DNA from: JALORV01 sp963766365
GTDB lineage: Bacteria > Pseudomonadota > Gammaproteobacteria > Burkholderiales > Burkholderiaceae_F
Direction: 5' to 3'
DNA: 64,000 nt
NCBI GenBank assembly: GCA_963766365.1
Contig: CAVXZK010000014.1
Span: 124,001 to 188,000 of the forward strand
Every line of letters starts with the position of its first letter. The first letter of the stretch is position 1. Under the pieces are notes generated by a model. The model saw only the letters and a program-made list of their open reading frames with translations, searched no databases and was not told the origin of the DNA. Made by a program: the position numbers and the translations under genes. Positions 1-8,338 of this stretch are shown piece after piece.

Positions 1-44
1 GCGCGTGAATAGTTGACACGGCGCTGTGTAATTCCGGGTGGCCC

Positions 45-596
45 TTGGAGAACGACCCGATCAGAAAGTTGCAACGAGAGCGCCTGCTGGCTGTGCGAGC
101 CGCAATGCCCGACCGCGATGCGCGCGAGCAGGCGCTGCGGGGCCACGTGGCGCAGTGGCTCGTGCATTCCGACACACGCGCGCTGGCGTTCTTCTGGCCG
201 ATACGCGGTGAGCCCGACCTCCGCGAGGTCGTGGCCGAGTGGCTGGCCGCCGCGTCGCATCGTGTGGCGGCCCTGCCCGTCGTCGACGGCGAAGGTCTGA
301 CGTTTCTGGCATGGACGCGCGATGCCCCGATGCGGGCGGCAGAGTTCGGCATTCCGGTGCCAGCGCACGGTCGGCCGGTCCAGCCCGATGCGCTGCTGAT
401 CCCCTGCGTCGGCTTCAACCGGCAACGCTATCGGCTCGGCTACGGCGGCGGCTATTACGACCGGACGCTGGCCCGGACTGTGCCGTGGCCGCTCTGTGTC
501 GGGATCGCGTTCGAATGCACGCGCCTCGATTCGATGGAGCCGCGCACGCACGACATGCAGCTCGACGTCGTGATCTCTGATGCCGCCATCTACTGA
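45..596 (+). CDS. fau: 5-formyltetrahydrofolate cyclo-ligase
   Basis: This enzyme uses ATP to convert 5-formyltetrahydrofolate to 5,10-methenyltetrahydrofolate in the cytosol and so returns a storage folate to one-carbon metabolism. The 183-residue product has the usual family length. It carries an early basic helix and the family signature LGYGGGYYDR at residues 131-140, preceded by GFNRQRYR. The start codon is TTG; no better in-frame start was seen. Only 44 bases lie upstream in the window, so a 6S RNA, often found before this gene, cannot be checked. It is convergent with the LysR gene and functionally close to metF, which uses the same folate pool. Confidence 0.93.
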   Translation: MENDPIRKLQRERLLAVRAAMPDRDAREQALRGHVAQWLVHSDTRALAFFWPIRGEPDLREVVAEWLAAASHRVAALPVVDGEGLTFLAWTRDAPMRAAEFGIPVPAHGRPVQPDALLIPCVGFNRQRYRLGYGGGYYDRTLARTVPWPLCVGIAFECTRLDSMEPRTHDMQLDVVISDAAIY

Positions 597-634
597 TCGC
601 GAGTCCCGGCCGCGGTCGACCGAGAGGCGTGCGG

Positions 635-1588
635 TCAGGTCAGGCGATGCGGACCGCGCTCGAATTCGGCGATGACCCAATCGCGAAAGGCGGCCACGTG
701 TGCCACCGCGGCGCGCTTGCGGTTGACGATCAGAAAGTAGCGGTACCCGGTCGGCATGCGTAACTGCGGGAATGGGGTGATCAGATCGCCACTCGCGACG
801 AGGTCATCGACAAACGGTGTTCGCACCAGCGCGACACCCTGGCCGCGCACCGCCGCCTGCACCGACTGGTCGACGTAGGTGAAGTACAGGCGCGCAGCGC
901 CGTCGAACGGCGCGATGCGCGCGAACTCGCACCATCTCGCCCAGCTGCTGTAAGGCGCGCTCGGAACCGTCTCGTCCATCGCCAGGATCGGCAGCGTCGC
1001 GAGTTCTTGGGGCACACGCAGCGGGCTTCCGCGGGCAGCGAGCAGACGGGGACTGAGGGCGGGCGTCGACTCCTCAGCCTGCAGCAGCAGGGCATCGGTC
1101 GGGACCGGCGCACCGGGACGTAGCCAGCGGATGGCGAGATCCACATCATCCGACTCCAGGTCGACCATGCGGTCCGAGGCATCAATGCGGATATCGATGC
1201 CCGGATGCTCGCGCTGGAAATCCGGTAGCCGGGGGACGAGCCACAGGGAGGCGAACGAGGCGTACGTGGTTATCGTCACGCGCGGCGTTCCGCCATCGCC
1301 GCGGATCTCGTCGACAGTGCGATCGATCGCCAGCAGGGCCTGGCGCACGGTGGCAAACAGTCGCTCACCCGCGGCGGTCAGCTCGAGCGCGCGGGTACGA
1401 CGCTCGAACAGTGGGCGCCCGATCTGGCGTTCGAGCGCCGCGATCTGGCGGCTGATAGACGATTGGGTCAGGCTGAGTTCGGCCGCCGCCAGCGTGAAGG
1501 AGAGGTGCCGGGCGGCCGCGTCGAAGCCGCGCAGCGCGGTCAGCGCAATCGGACGGCGCCGCCGCGGGCGCGGAGGGGTCGCCTGCAT
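635..1588 (-). CDS. LysR-family (GcvA-like) transcriptional regulator
   Basis: A 317-residue LysR-type regulator. A basic N-terminus is followed by a winged helix-turn-helix (about residues 32-52, containing LSLTQSSISRQIAALE) and then the FERRTRALELT wing. The C-terminal two-thirds looks like a periplasmic-binding-protein-type effector domain. The reading frame runs farther upstream, but the ATG at 1588 is preferred: it places the HTH at the usual distance from the N-terminus and clears the operator-like palindrome at 1602-1618. It is divergent from the DUF2917 gene, the usual arrangement for a regulator and its target. The effector cannot be deduced. Confidence 0.9.
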   Translation of the reverse strand: MQATPPRPRRRRPIALTALRGFDAAARHLSFTLAAAELSLTQSSISRQIAALERQIGRPLFERRTRALELTAAGERLFATVRQALLAIDRTVDEIRGDGGTPRVTITTYASFASLWLVPRLPDFQREHPGIDIRIDASDRMVDLESDDVDLAIRWLRPGAPVPTDALLLQAEESTPALSPRLLAARGSPLRVPQELATLPILAMDETVPSAPYSSWARWCEFARIAPFDGAARLYFTYVDQSVQAAVRGQGVALVRTPFVDDLVASGDLITPFPQLRMPTGYRYFLIVNRKRAAVAHVAAFRDWVIAEFERGPHRLT

Positions 1589-1601
1589 GCCGGCGACTAT
1601 A

Positions 1602-1618
1602 CATGCGTTCAACGCATG
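1602..1618. promoter_or_regulatory. LysR-type operator palindrome (T-N11-A)
   Basis: The 17-base perfect inverted repeat CATGCGT-TCA-ACGCATG lies between the divergent LysR and DUF2917 genes, 14 bases upstream of the LysR start. It contains the T-N11-A arrangement typical of LysR binding boxes. A weaker repeat (TTGC-N9-GCAA, 1679-1695) lies nearer to DUF2917 and could be an activation half-site. Binding by the neighbouring regulator is inferred. Confidence 0.6.
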
Positions 1619-1715
1619 CATTGCCTGCGAGCTTTTCGTTTGTCGAGGGCCTCTCAGAGGAGTCCAATGCGTTTGTACTTGCTGAATGGATGCAAATACC
1701 GCATAGGAGGACATC

Positions 1716-2069
1716 ATGGACTGGGGCCCGACACTGACGAGGACCGTCGACCTGGGATACGAGCAGATGCTGTTGCTGGAGTCGCGCCCGCGCACCCGCG
1801 TCAAGGTGATCTATGGCGGCATCTGGCTGACGGAGGAAGGCCTGGCACAGGACGTTTTCGCGTCAAGCGGCGACGAGGTGGCGCTGAAGTCGCGCGGGCT
1901 CGCCGTCGTCGAGGGTCTCGGCTATGCGCGGGTCCAGGTGATGGAGCCGCCGATCGGCTGGAACGGCGGTCTGGCCTTGGTCCGGCGCGCAATCAGCGCC
2001 ATGGCTGCCGGGATCCGCCGCTTGCCGGTATGGCATCGCGTGCCGGCCCGCTCGCAGCCGGCAGCATGA
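1716..2069 (+). CDS. DUF2917 domain-containing protein
   Basis: A 117-residue protein of the DUF2917 family, which is often found beside LysR genes in Burkholderiales. The conserved core lies around residues 20-70 and includes VIYGGIWLTEEG and DVFASSGDEVAL, which resembles a small beta-rich cupin-like fold. The C-terminus is basic and variable. There is no signal peptide or membrane segment. A strong AGGAGG site at 1705-1710 supports the ATG at 1716. The function is unknown; the divergent LysR gene and the palindrome between them suggest it is the regulator's target. Confidence 0.8.
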   Translation: MDWGPTLTRTVDLGYEQMLLLESRPRTRVKVIYGGIWLTEEGLAQDVFASSGDEVALKSRGLAVVEGLGYARVQVMEPPIGWNGGLALVRRAISAMAAGIRRLPVWHRVPARSQPAA

Positions 2070-2076
2070 CCCGTCG

Positions 2077-2101
2077 AGCCGGCGACGGCACTCCGCCGGC
2101 T
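2077..2101. terminator. hairpin between convergent genes
   Basis: An 8-bp perfect stem (AGCCGGCG / CGCCGGCT) with a 9-base loop lies between the convergent DUF2917 and metF genes and reaches into the metF stop codon. There is no U-tract on either strand, so it may be only a weak bidirectional terminator or an RNA 3'-end stabiliser. Confidence 0.35.
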
Positions 2102-2939
2102 ACTTCGGCAGGTCGAGCCGTTGCCAGAGCGCTAGCGTCGGCTCGGCCTGGTTCATCGTGTAGAAGTGCAGGCCGGGTGCGCCCGCGACCAGAAGCTGCT
2201 CACACAGGTCGTTGACAACCTCGAGACCGAAGCCACGGATCGAATCGCGATCGTCGCCGTAGCTCTCGAGGCGACGACGGATCCAGCGCGGAATCTCAGC
2301 GCCGCAGGCGTCCGAAAAGCGCGCCAGCTGCGTGAAGTTGGTGATCGGCATGATGCCCGGCACGACGGGCACCGAGCAGCCCAGCGCTTCGGCTTCGTCA
2401 ACGAAGCGGAAGTAGGCATCCGAGTTGTAAAAGTACTGCGTGATTGCCGAACTGGCGCCCGACTTCACCTTGCGCACGAAGTTGGCCAGGTCATCGGCCG
2501 GCGACTTCGACTGCGGGTGGTACTCCGGATAGGCAGCCACCTCGATGTGGAACCAGTCTCCGGTCTCGGCCCGGATGAACTCGACCAGTTCGTTGGCGTA
2601 ACGAAAGTCACCGGCGCCACCCGCAGCGCCCGACGGCAGGTCGCCGCGCAGCGCGACGAGCCGCCGGATTCCGGCCTGGCGATACCCCTGAAGCAGCTCA
2701 CGCACCGACGCGCGCGTCGTTCCGATGCACGAAATGTGGGGCGCGACCGGAAGGCCTTCGGCGTGGATCGCCATCACCGTCTTCCAGGTGCCTTCCTTGG
2801 TCGAGCCGCCGGCGCCGAAAGTGACCGAGAAAAACGCCGGTTGAAGCGCTGCCAGCCGCGCCCGGACACCGCGGAGCTTTTCCTCGCCCTCCGTCGTCTT
2901 GGGTGGGAAGAACTCGAAACTGAAGGTGCGTTCCGCCAC
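2100..2939 (-). CDS. metF: methylenetetrahydrofolate reductase
   Basis: This FAD enzyme reduces 5,10-methylene-THF to 5-methyl-THF, the methyl donor for methionine synthesis. The 279-residue length fits the bacterial enzyme. The N-terminus FSFEFFPPKT (residues 6-15) contains the conserved glutamate of the TIM barrel, and FSVTFGAGGST follows at about 37-47. The start is GTG, overlapping the TAG stop of the upstream membrane-protein gene by one base, so translation is probably coupled. It is the last gene of the ahcY operon and therefore probably falls under the SAH riboswitch. Confidence 0.96.
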   Translation of the reverse strand: MAERTFSFEFFPPKTTEGEEKLRGVRARLAALQPAFFSVTFGAGGSTKEGTWKTVMAIHAEGLPVAPHISCIGTTRASVRELLQGYRQAGIRRLVALRGDLPSGAAGGAGDFRYANELVEFIRAETGDWFHIEVAAYPEYHPQSKSPADDLANFVRKVKSGASSAITQYFYNSDAYFRFVDEAEALGCSVPVVPGIMPITNFTQLARFSDACGAEIPRWIRRRLESYGDDRDSIRGFGLEVVNDLCEQLLVAGAPGLHFYTMNQAEPTLALWQRLDLPK

Positions 2940-3283
2940 TATTTGCGATCCGGAATCAGGTTGGACAGCAGCCAGCCGATCACGCTGTAGAGGATCGCGC
3001 CCAGCACGGCCGCCCAGAAGCCGTTCACGTTGAAGCCCGGCAGGACTTCAGCGACGCCCCAGAAGAGCAGCGCGTTGAGAACAACGAGGAACAGGCCCAG
3101 CGTCAGGATCGTCACCGGCAGTGTCAGCAGCACCAGGATCGGCTTCACCAGCGTGTTCACCAGACCCAGAACCAGCGCCGCAATCGCTGCCGACTTCCAG
3201 TCCTCAACCTGCACTCCGGGATAGATGTACGCGACGCCCAGCAGCGCAATCGCATTGAGTACCCACACCAGCAGCAGACGCAT
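2939..3283 (-). CDS. small membrane protein, phage-holin-like (PF04020 type)
   Basis: A 114-residue, almost wholly hydrophobic protein with four predicted transmembrane segments (about residues 5-22, 30-48, 53-75 and 88-108). Its GLVNTLVKPILVLLTLPVTI region is characteristic of the family loosely called phage holin family 4. No phage genes surround it. It sits between ahcY and metF, as in many betaproteobacteria, and shares one base with metF. The ATG at 3283 is chosen because the upstream extension is hydrophilic and unconserved in character. Its function in the methyl-cycle operon is unknown. Confidence 0.85.
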   Translation of the reverse strand: MRLLLVWVLNAIALLGVAYIYPGVQVEDWKSAAIAALVLGLVNTLVKPILVLLTLPVTILTLGLFLVVLNALLFWGVAEVLPGFNVNGFWAAVLGAILYSVIGWLLSNLIPDRK

Positions 3284-3351
3284 GTTCGTTCTCCACGTGC
3301 AGTTGAATTCGCCGCGCCTGCCCGGCCGCCCGAAGGGCGCGGCGCAAACTA

Positions 3352-3407
3352 GTCGGAGGAAAGTATCGTGCATCGGGCGCAACGCGCCCGATGCGAAACT
3401 TTCCGAC
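3352..3407 (-). terminator. long imperfect hairpin directly after ahcY
   Basis: The inner stem is a perfect 11-bp repeat (GCATCGGGCGC at 3370-3380 and GCGCCCGATGC at 3384-3394, loop AAC). It is extended by GGAAAGT / ACTTTCC (3358-3364 and 3398-3404) and by three outer pairs. It begins two bases after the ahcY stop. There is no U-tract, so it may attenuate read-through or protect the 3' end of ahcY rather than fully terminate before the two downstream operon genes. Confidence 0.5.
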
Positions 3408-3409
3408 GC

Positions 3410-4834
<1,425 letters not shown>

Positions 4835-4865
4835 CTCGCGCCCTCCTTTAGCAGTCAAAGAGGTG

Positions 4866-4973
4866 GGCGAGCGCCGTTGACACGGCCGACCTTGCGATCG
4901 GCTGCTCCGAGCCTGGCGAGGCGGCCGAATCCGTCTGGATTCCTCCGCCTCCGTCGCAACGCTCCTCGGAGAC
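4866..4973 (-). promoter_or_regulatory. SAH riboswitch
   Basis: On the minus strand the leader has the conserved 5' core TCCGAGGAGCGTTGCGAC (4970-4953) and the 3' core GCCAGGCTCGGA (4917-4906), whose TCCGAG and CTCGGA ends form P1. An internal arm pairs AGGCGG with CCGCCT, capped by GAATCC / GGATTC. The downstream AACGGCGCTC (4878-4869) can pair with GAGCG to form the known pseudoknot. This matches the SAH-sensing riboswitch class, which turns on ahcY when SAH accumulates. It lies just upstream of the ahcY Shine-Dalgarno, so control could act on transcription or on translation. Confidence 0.93.
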
Positions 4974-5004
4974 TGATTACGGTCGGGTACGACCGCGGAC
5001 GCGG

Positions 5005-5033
5005 ATTATCGCCTGCGCGACCGCGGCCAGCAA
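5005..5033 (-). promoter_or_regulatory. sigma-70-like promoter for the riboswitch-ahcY operon
   Basis: On the minus strand, TTGCTG (5033-5028) and GATAAT (5010-5005, five of six consensus bases) are separated by 17 bases. Transcription would start about 25-35 bases before the riboswitch core, which puts the whole aptamer in the 5' leader. Predicted from sequence only. Confidence 0.6.
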
Positions 5034-5046
5034 CCCCGGGTCGTCA

Positions 5047-6240
5047 CTAGGCCGCCTTGCGTTTCACGCCGGCGGCGTCGGCCAACTGCTGGGCGCGATC
5101 GGTGCGTTCCCAAGAAAACTCCGGCTCGTCGCGACCGAAGTGACCGTAGGCGGCGGTCTTCTCGTAGATCGGACGCAGCAGGTCGAGCATCTGCACGATG
5201 CCGCGCGGACGCAGGTCGAAGTGCTCGGCGACCAGCTTGCTGATCTGCTCGTCCGAAATCACTCCGGTGCCTTCGGTATAGACGGTGATGTTCATCGGCT
5301 TGGCCACGCCGATCGCGTAGGCGACCTGCACCTGGCATTGCCGCGCGATGCCGGCCGCAACGATGTTCTTGGCCACGTAACGCGCCGCATAGGCCGCCGA
5401 GCGATCGACCTTCGACGGGTCCTTGCCGGAAAACGCGCCGCCGCCGTGCGGGCACGCGCCACCGTAGGTATCGACGATGATCTTGCGTCCCGTGAGTCCG
5501 CAGTCGCCCTGCGGGCCGCCGATGACGAAGCGGCCGGTCGGATTGACCAGGTACTTCGTGTCCTTCAGCCATTCCTTGGGCAGCACCGGCTTGATGATCT
5601 GCTCGATCACCGCCTCGGTGAACTCCGGCTTCATCTTGTCGCCGAGGCTCATCTCGGGCGCATGCTGCGTCGACAACACGACGGTGTCGATCGAATGCGG
5701 CTTGCCGTCGACGTAGCGCATCGTGATCTGGCTCTTGGCGTCCGGACGCAGCCACGGGAGCCGCCCGTCGCGGCGCAGATCGGCCTGGCGCTCCACCAGC
5801 CGGTGCGCGTAGTAGATCGGTGCGGGCATCAGGTCCGGCGTCTCGTCGCAGGCATAGCCGAACATAAGGCCCTGGTCTCCGGCGCCCTGGTTCAGGAAGT
5901 CATCGGACGCCCGATCGACGCCCTGCGCAATGTCATTGCTCTGCTTGTCGTAGGCCACCAGCACCGCACAGCCTCTGTAGTCGATGCCGAAATCGGTGTT
6001 GTCGTAGCCGATGCGCTTTATGGTCTCGCGCGCAACCTCGATGTAGTCGACGTGCGCGTTGGTCGTGATCTCTCCGGCCAGGACGACGAGCCCGGTGTTG
6101 ACGAGGGTCTCGGCAGCGACCCGCGAGCGCGGATCCTGCGTCAGAATCGCGTCGAGAATGGCGTCCGAGATCTGGTCGGCGACCTTGTCCGGGTGGCCTT
6201 CCGAGACCGATTCGGACGTGAAGAGAAAATCGCTGGACAT
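5047..6240 (-). CDS. metK: S-adenosylmethionine synthase
   Basis: The enzyme makes S-adenosylmethionine from methionine and ATP. The 397-residue length is normal. The N-terminal SEGHPDKVADQISDA (from residue 13) carries the ATP/methionine-binding residues. GGGAFSGKDPSKVDRSAAY is the conserved phosphate-binding loop, and the C-terminal LTDRAQQ-like helix is also present. The ATG at 6240, after the AAGGAG-containing leader, is chosen over a start 13 codons upstream. It has its own leader of about 120 bases and lies upstream of, and in the same direction as, the ahcY operon. Confidence 0.98.
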   Translation of the reverse strand: MSSDFLFTSESVSEGHPDKVADQISDAILDAILTQDPRSRVAAETLVNTGLVVLAGEITTNAHVDYIEVARETIKRIGYDNTDFGIDYRGCAVLVAYDKQSNDIAQGVDRASDDFLNQGAGDQGLMFGYACDETPDLMPAPIYYAHRLVERQADLRRDGRLPWLRPDAKSQITMRYVDGKPHSIDTVVLSTQHAPEMSLGDKMKPEFTEAVIEQIIKPVLPKEWLKDTKYLVNPTGRFVIGGPQGDCGLTGRKIIVDTYGGACPHGGGAFSGKDPSKVDRSAAYAARYVAKNIVAAGIARQCQVQVAYAIGVAKPMNITVYTEGTGVISDEQISKLVAEHFDLRPRGIVQMLDLLRPIYEKTAAYGHFGRDEPEFSWERTDRAQQLADAAGVKRKAA

Positions 6241-6364
6241 GGTCCGCTCCTTCAAGAAGATTTCGGGTGCGTTGCGCACTCCCGAGGAGCGGCGACGCTT
6301 TAGCGGTATTTCCCTCGGCTATGCTTTCGAGGATCGCCCCGCAAGTTGTCGGTTAACACGGCGA
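6241..6364 (-). promoter_or_regulatory. structured metK 5' leader (candidate riboregulator)
   Basis: A TATAAT box at 6376-6371 would give a leader of about 120 bases. On the minus strand, CCTCG / CGAGG (6332-6328 with 6317-6313) closes a 10-base loop ending in TAGC. That TAGC can pair with GCTA at 6304-6301, forming an H-type pseudoknot. GGCGA / TCGCC can enclose this unit, and a second hairpin (GTGCG-CAA-CGCAC) lies closer to the ribosome site. It does not match the SAM-I or SAH consensus as I know them. SAM sensing is a guess from the gene it precedes. Confidence 0.4.
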
Positions 6365-6370
6365 AACGCG

Positions 6371-6376
6371 ATTATA
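6371..6376 (-). promoter_or_regulatory. probable metK promoter -10 box
   Basis: A perfect TATAAT lies on the minus strand 130 bases before the metK start codon. No good -35 hexamer occurs at 16-18 bases, so the promoter assignment rests on the -10 and its position at the head of the structured leader. Confidence 0.4.
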
Positions 6377-6444
6377 GGTCAAGCGTCTCGCGCATCGACG
6401 CCCACCTGAACAACCGTCTCCCGGCCTCTCGCCCGCCATTTTCC

Positions 6445-7320
6445 GTGCTCAAGCTGCTGTTCAAGTGCATCGCGGCCCTGCCACTTGCGACCGTACATTC
6501 GATCGGTGGTGTGCTGGGTCGGCTCGTCTTCTGGCTTTCTCCCACCTACCGCCGGCGCTTGCGAGAGAACCTGACGCAGGCGGGCTACATCGATTCGGCG
6601 CTGGTCCGTGCCGCCGCGGCCGAAGCGGGCAAGCAGGCGCTGGAGACAGCCTGGATCTGGATGCGACCGAGAGCGGACATCATCGCGAAAACTGAGGTCG
6701 CGGACATGTCGGTCGTGGATGCGGCGCTCGCCGACGGTCGACCGGTGATGTTCCTGCCGCCGCACCTCGGCAGTTTCGAGGTCACCGCGCAGTTCTATGC
6801 GGCTTTTCGCCCCGAGGCAAAGTCACGGCCGATGACGGTGCTCTACCGCATCCCGCGCAAGGCGGTGCTGCGCGGCATCGTCGAGACCGGCCGTGCCGCG
6901 GAGGGCCTCAAGCTTGCGCCGGCGGATATCAAGGGCGTGCGCATGCTGATGCGGGCGATGAAGGAGCGCGAAGTGGTGGGCATCCTCCCGGACCAAGTGC
7001 CCTCGGGCGGCGAAGGGACCTGGGCACCCTTCTTTGGCCGCTGGGCTTACACGATGACACTGCCAGCCCGGCTGGCGCGCCAGTTCGATGCGATCGTTCT
7101 GTTCGTCTACGGGGAGCGATTGGGCGGCGGTCACGGCTATCGCATCCACCTGAAGCGCCTCGAGGAACCCTTTACCGGTGACGCCGCGCGCGACGCGGCT
7201 TTGGTGAACCGCAGCCTGGAAGCCCTGATCCGGGAACGGCCTGCACAGTACCTGTGGGGCTACAACCGCTACAAGGTGCCGAGCGGCGCCGAGCCGGCGC
7301 CGGGCGCGGCCGTTGCATGA
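6445..7320 (+). CDS. lpxL: lysophospholipid/lipid A acyltransferase (LpxL/HtrB family)
   Basis: The family adds secondary acyl chains to lipid A at the inner membrane. A hydrophobic N-terminal segment is followed by SPTYRRRLRENL, typical of LpxL-type enzymes, and the catalytic HX4E motif (HLGSFE, H107 and E112). The 291-residue form starting at GTG 6445 is preferred because it puts the membrane anchor at the N-terminus; a TTG at 6346 would add 33 polar residues. It overlaps the next acyltransferase by ATGA, so the two are translationally coupled. Which acyl chain or position it uses cannot be told. Confidence 0.85.
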   Translation: MLKLLFKCIAALPLATVHSIGGVLGRLVFWLSPTYRRRLRENLTQAGYIDSALVRAAAAEAGKQALETAWIWMRPRADIIAKTEVADMSVVDAALADGRPVMFLPPHLGSFEVTAQFYAAFRPEAKSRPMTVLYRIPRKAVLRGIVETGRAAEGLKLAPADIKGVRMLMRAMKEREVVGILPDQVPSGGEGTWAPFFGRWAYTMTLPARLARQFDAIVLFVYGERLGGGHGYRIHLKRLEEPFTGDAARDAALVNRSLEALIRERPAQYLWGYNRYKVPSGAEPAPGAAVA

Positions 7321-8192
7321 AGCTGTGGCCTGCCCGGCTGGGCATCCTGCTGATCAACCTGACACGTCACTGGTCGCAACCCGCGCGCACGCGCGTAGCG
7401 CACTTTCTTTCGGACCTAATCTGGTTCGTGGCCTGGCCCCGTCGGCATGTGACCCTGGCGAACCTCCGTGCGTGCTTTCCACAGATGGCGGAGACCGAGC
7501 GCAAGCGCCTCGGCCGCCGGACGTTTCGCAGTCTGGCCCGCGCCGCACTCGACCATTCGGTGCTGTGGAATGCGGATCGCGCCACCATCGAGCGCTATAT
7601 CCGCGTCGAAGGCGAGCACCATCTGCTTGATCCGGCCAACCGGCCTGTCGTGGTGATCGCGCCGCACTTTGTCGGGCTCGACGCCGGCGGTGTGCGTGCG
7701 AATACGCTCGTGCGCGGCGCATCGATCTATTCGCGACAGAAGAACCCGGTGTGGGATGAGTGGCTGCTGAAGGCGCGCAAGCGTTTCAGCGATCCGGTGC
7801 TGATTCCGCGGCAGGGGATCGACATGCGCGGCGTCATCCGCGCCGTGCGCGATGGATTTCCGCTGTATTACCTGCCGGACATGGACCTCGGGCCGGCGAA
7901 CTCCATTTTCGTGCCGTTCTTCGGCGTGCCGACCGCCACGATACCGATGGTGTCGCGCATCGCGCGCATGACTGGCGCCAAGGTCATGATGGCGGTGACG
8001 GAAATGACGAATGAAGGTTATGTACTGCACTTTGAGAAGCCCTGGCAGGATTTTCCGGGCCTGTCGGTGGAAGACGACACCGCACGCATGAACCGGGAAC
8101 TTGAACGCTGGGTGCTGCGCATGCCGGAGCAATACTTCTGGACCCACAAGCGCTTCAAGACGAGGCCGGACGGCGAGCCGAGCATCTACTAA
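7317..8192 (+). CDS. second lipid A acyltransferase-like protein
   Basis: A 291-residue member of the same LpxL/LpxM superfamily. It has an N-terminal membrane segment, the motif PRRHVTLANLRACFP and a catalytic HX4D (HFVGLD, H117 and D122). The ATG overlaps the stop of the first acyltransferase, so the pair probably works in sequence on lipid A, for example as the primary and secondary late acyltransferase. Its divergence from the first copy argues against a recent duplication. The pair lies directly upstream of dapF. Confidence 0.85.
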   Translation: MKLWPARLGILLINLTRHWSQPARTRVAHFLSDLIWFVAWPRRHVTLANLRACFPQMAETERKRLGRRTFRSLARAALDHSVLWNADRATIERYIRVEGEHHLLDPANRPVVVIAPHFVGLDAGGVRANTLVRGASIYSRQKNPVWDEWLLKARKRFSDPVLIPRQGIDMRGVIRAVRDGFPLYYLPDMDLGPANSIFVPFFGVPTATIPMVSRIARMTGAKVMMAVTEMTNEGYVLHFEKPWQDFPGLSVEDDTARMNRELERWVLRMPEQYFWTHKRFKTRPDGEPSIY

Positions 8193-8338
8193 GCACCTCG
8201 CGTGTATGCATCGCTGCGCGGCCGCACGTGCGCCCTCGGCGGAACGGCAAGTCAGCCTTCAGTGGCTCGCGCAATGCGGGCCGCGCCGGAGCGAGTGCAC
8301 GTGTATCGGCGAGGCCGATGCGTACACTTGCGACGATT

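Noticed and set aside
1589..1804. N-terminal extension of the LysR regulator.
   Set aside because: It would cover the operator palindrome, shows no domain, and moves the HTH about 72 residues from the N-terminus, unlike LysR proteins.
2939..3283. A phage origin for the holin-like gene.
   Set aside because: Neighbours are all core metabolism, base composition is the same, and the gene is part of the ahcY-metF operon.
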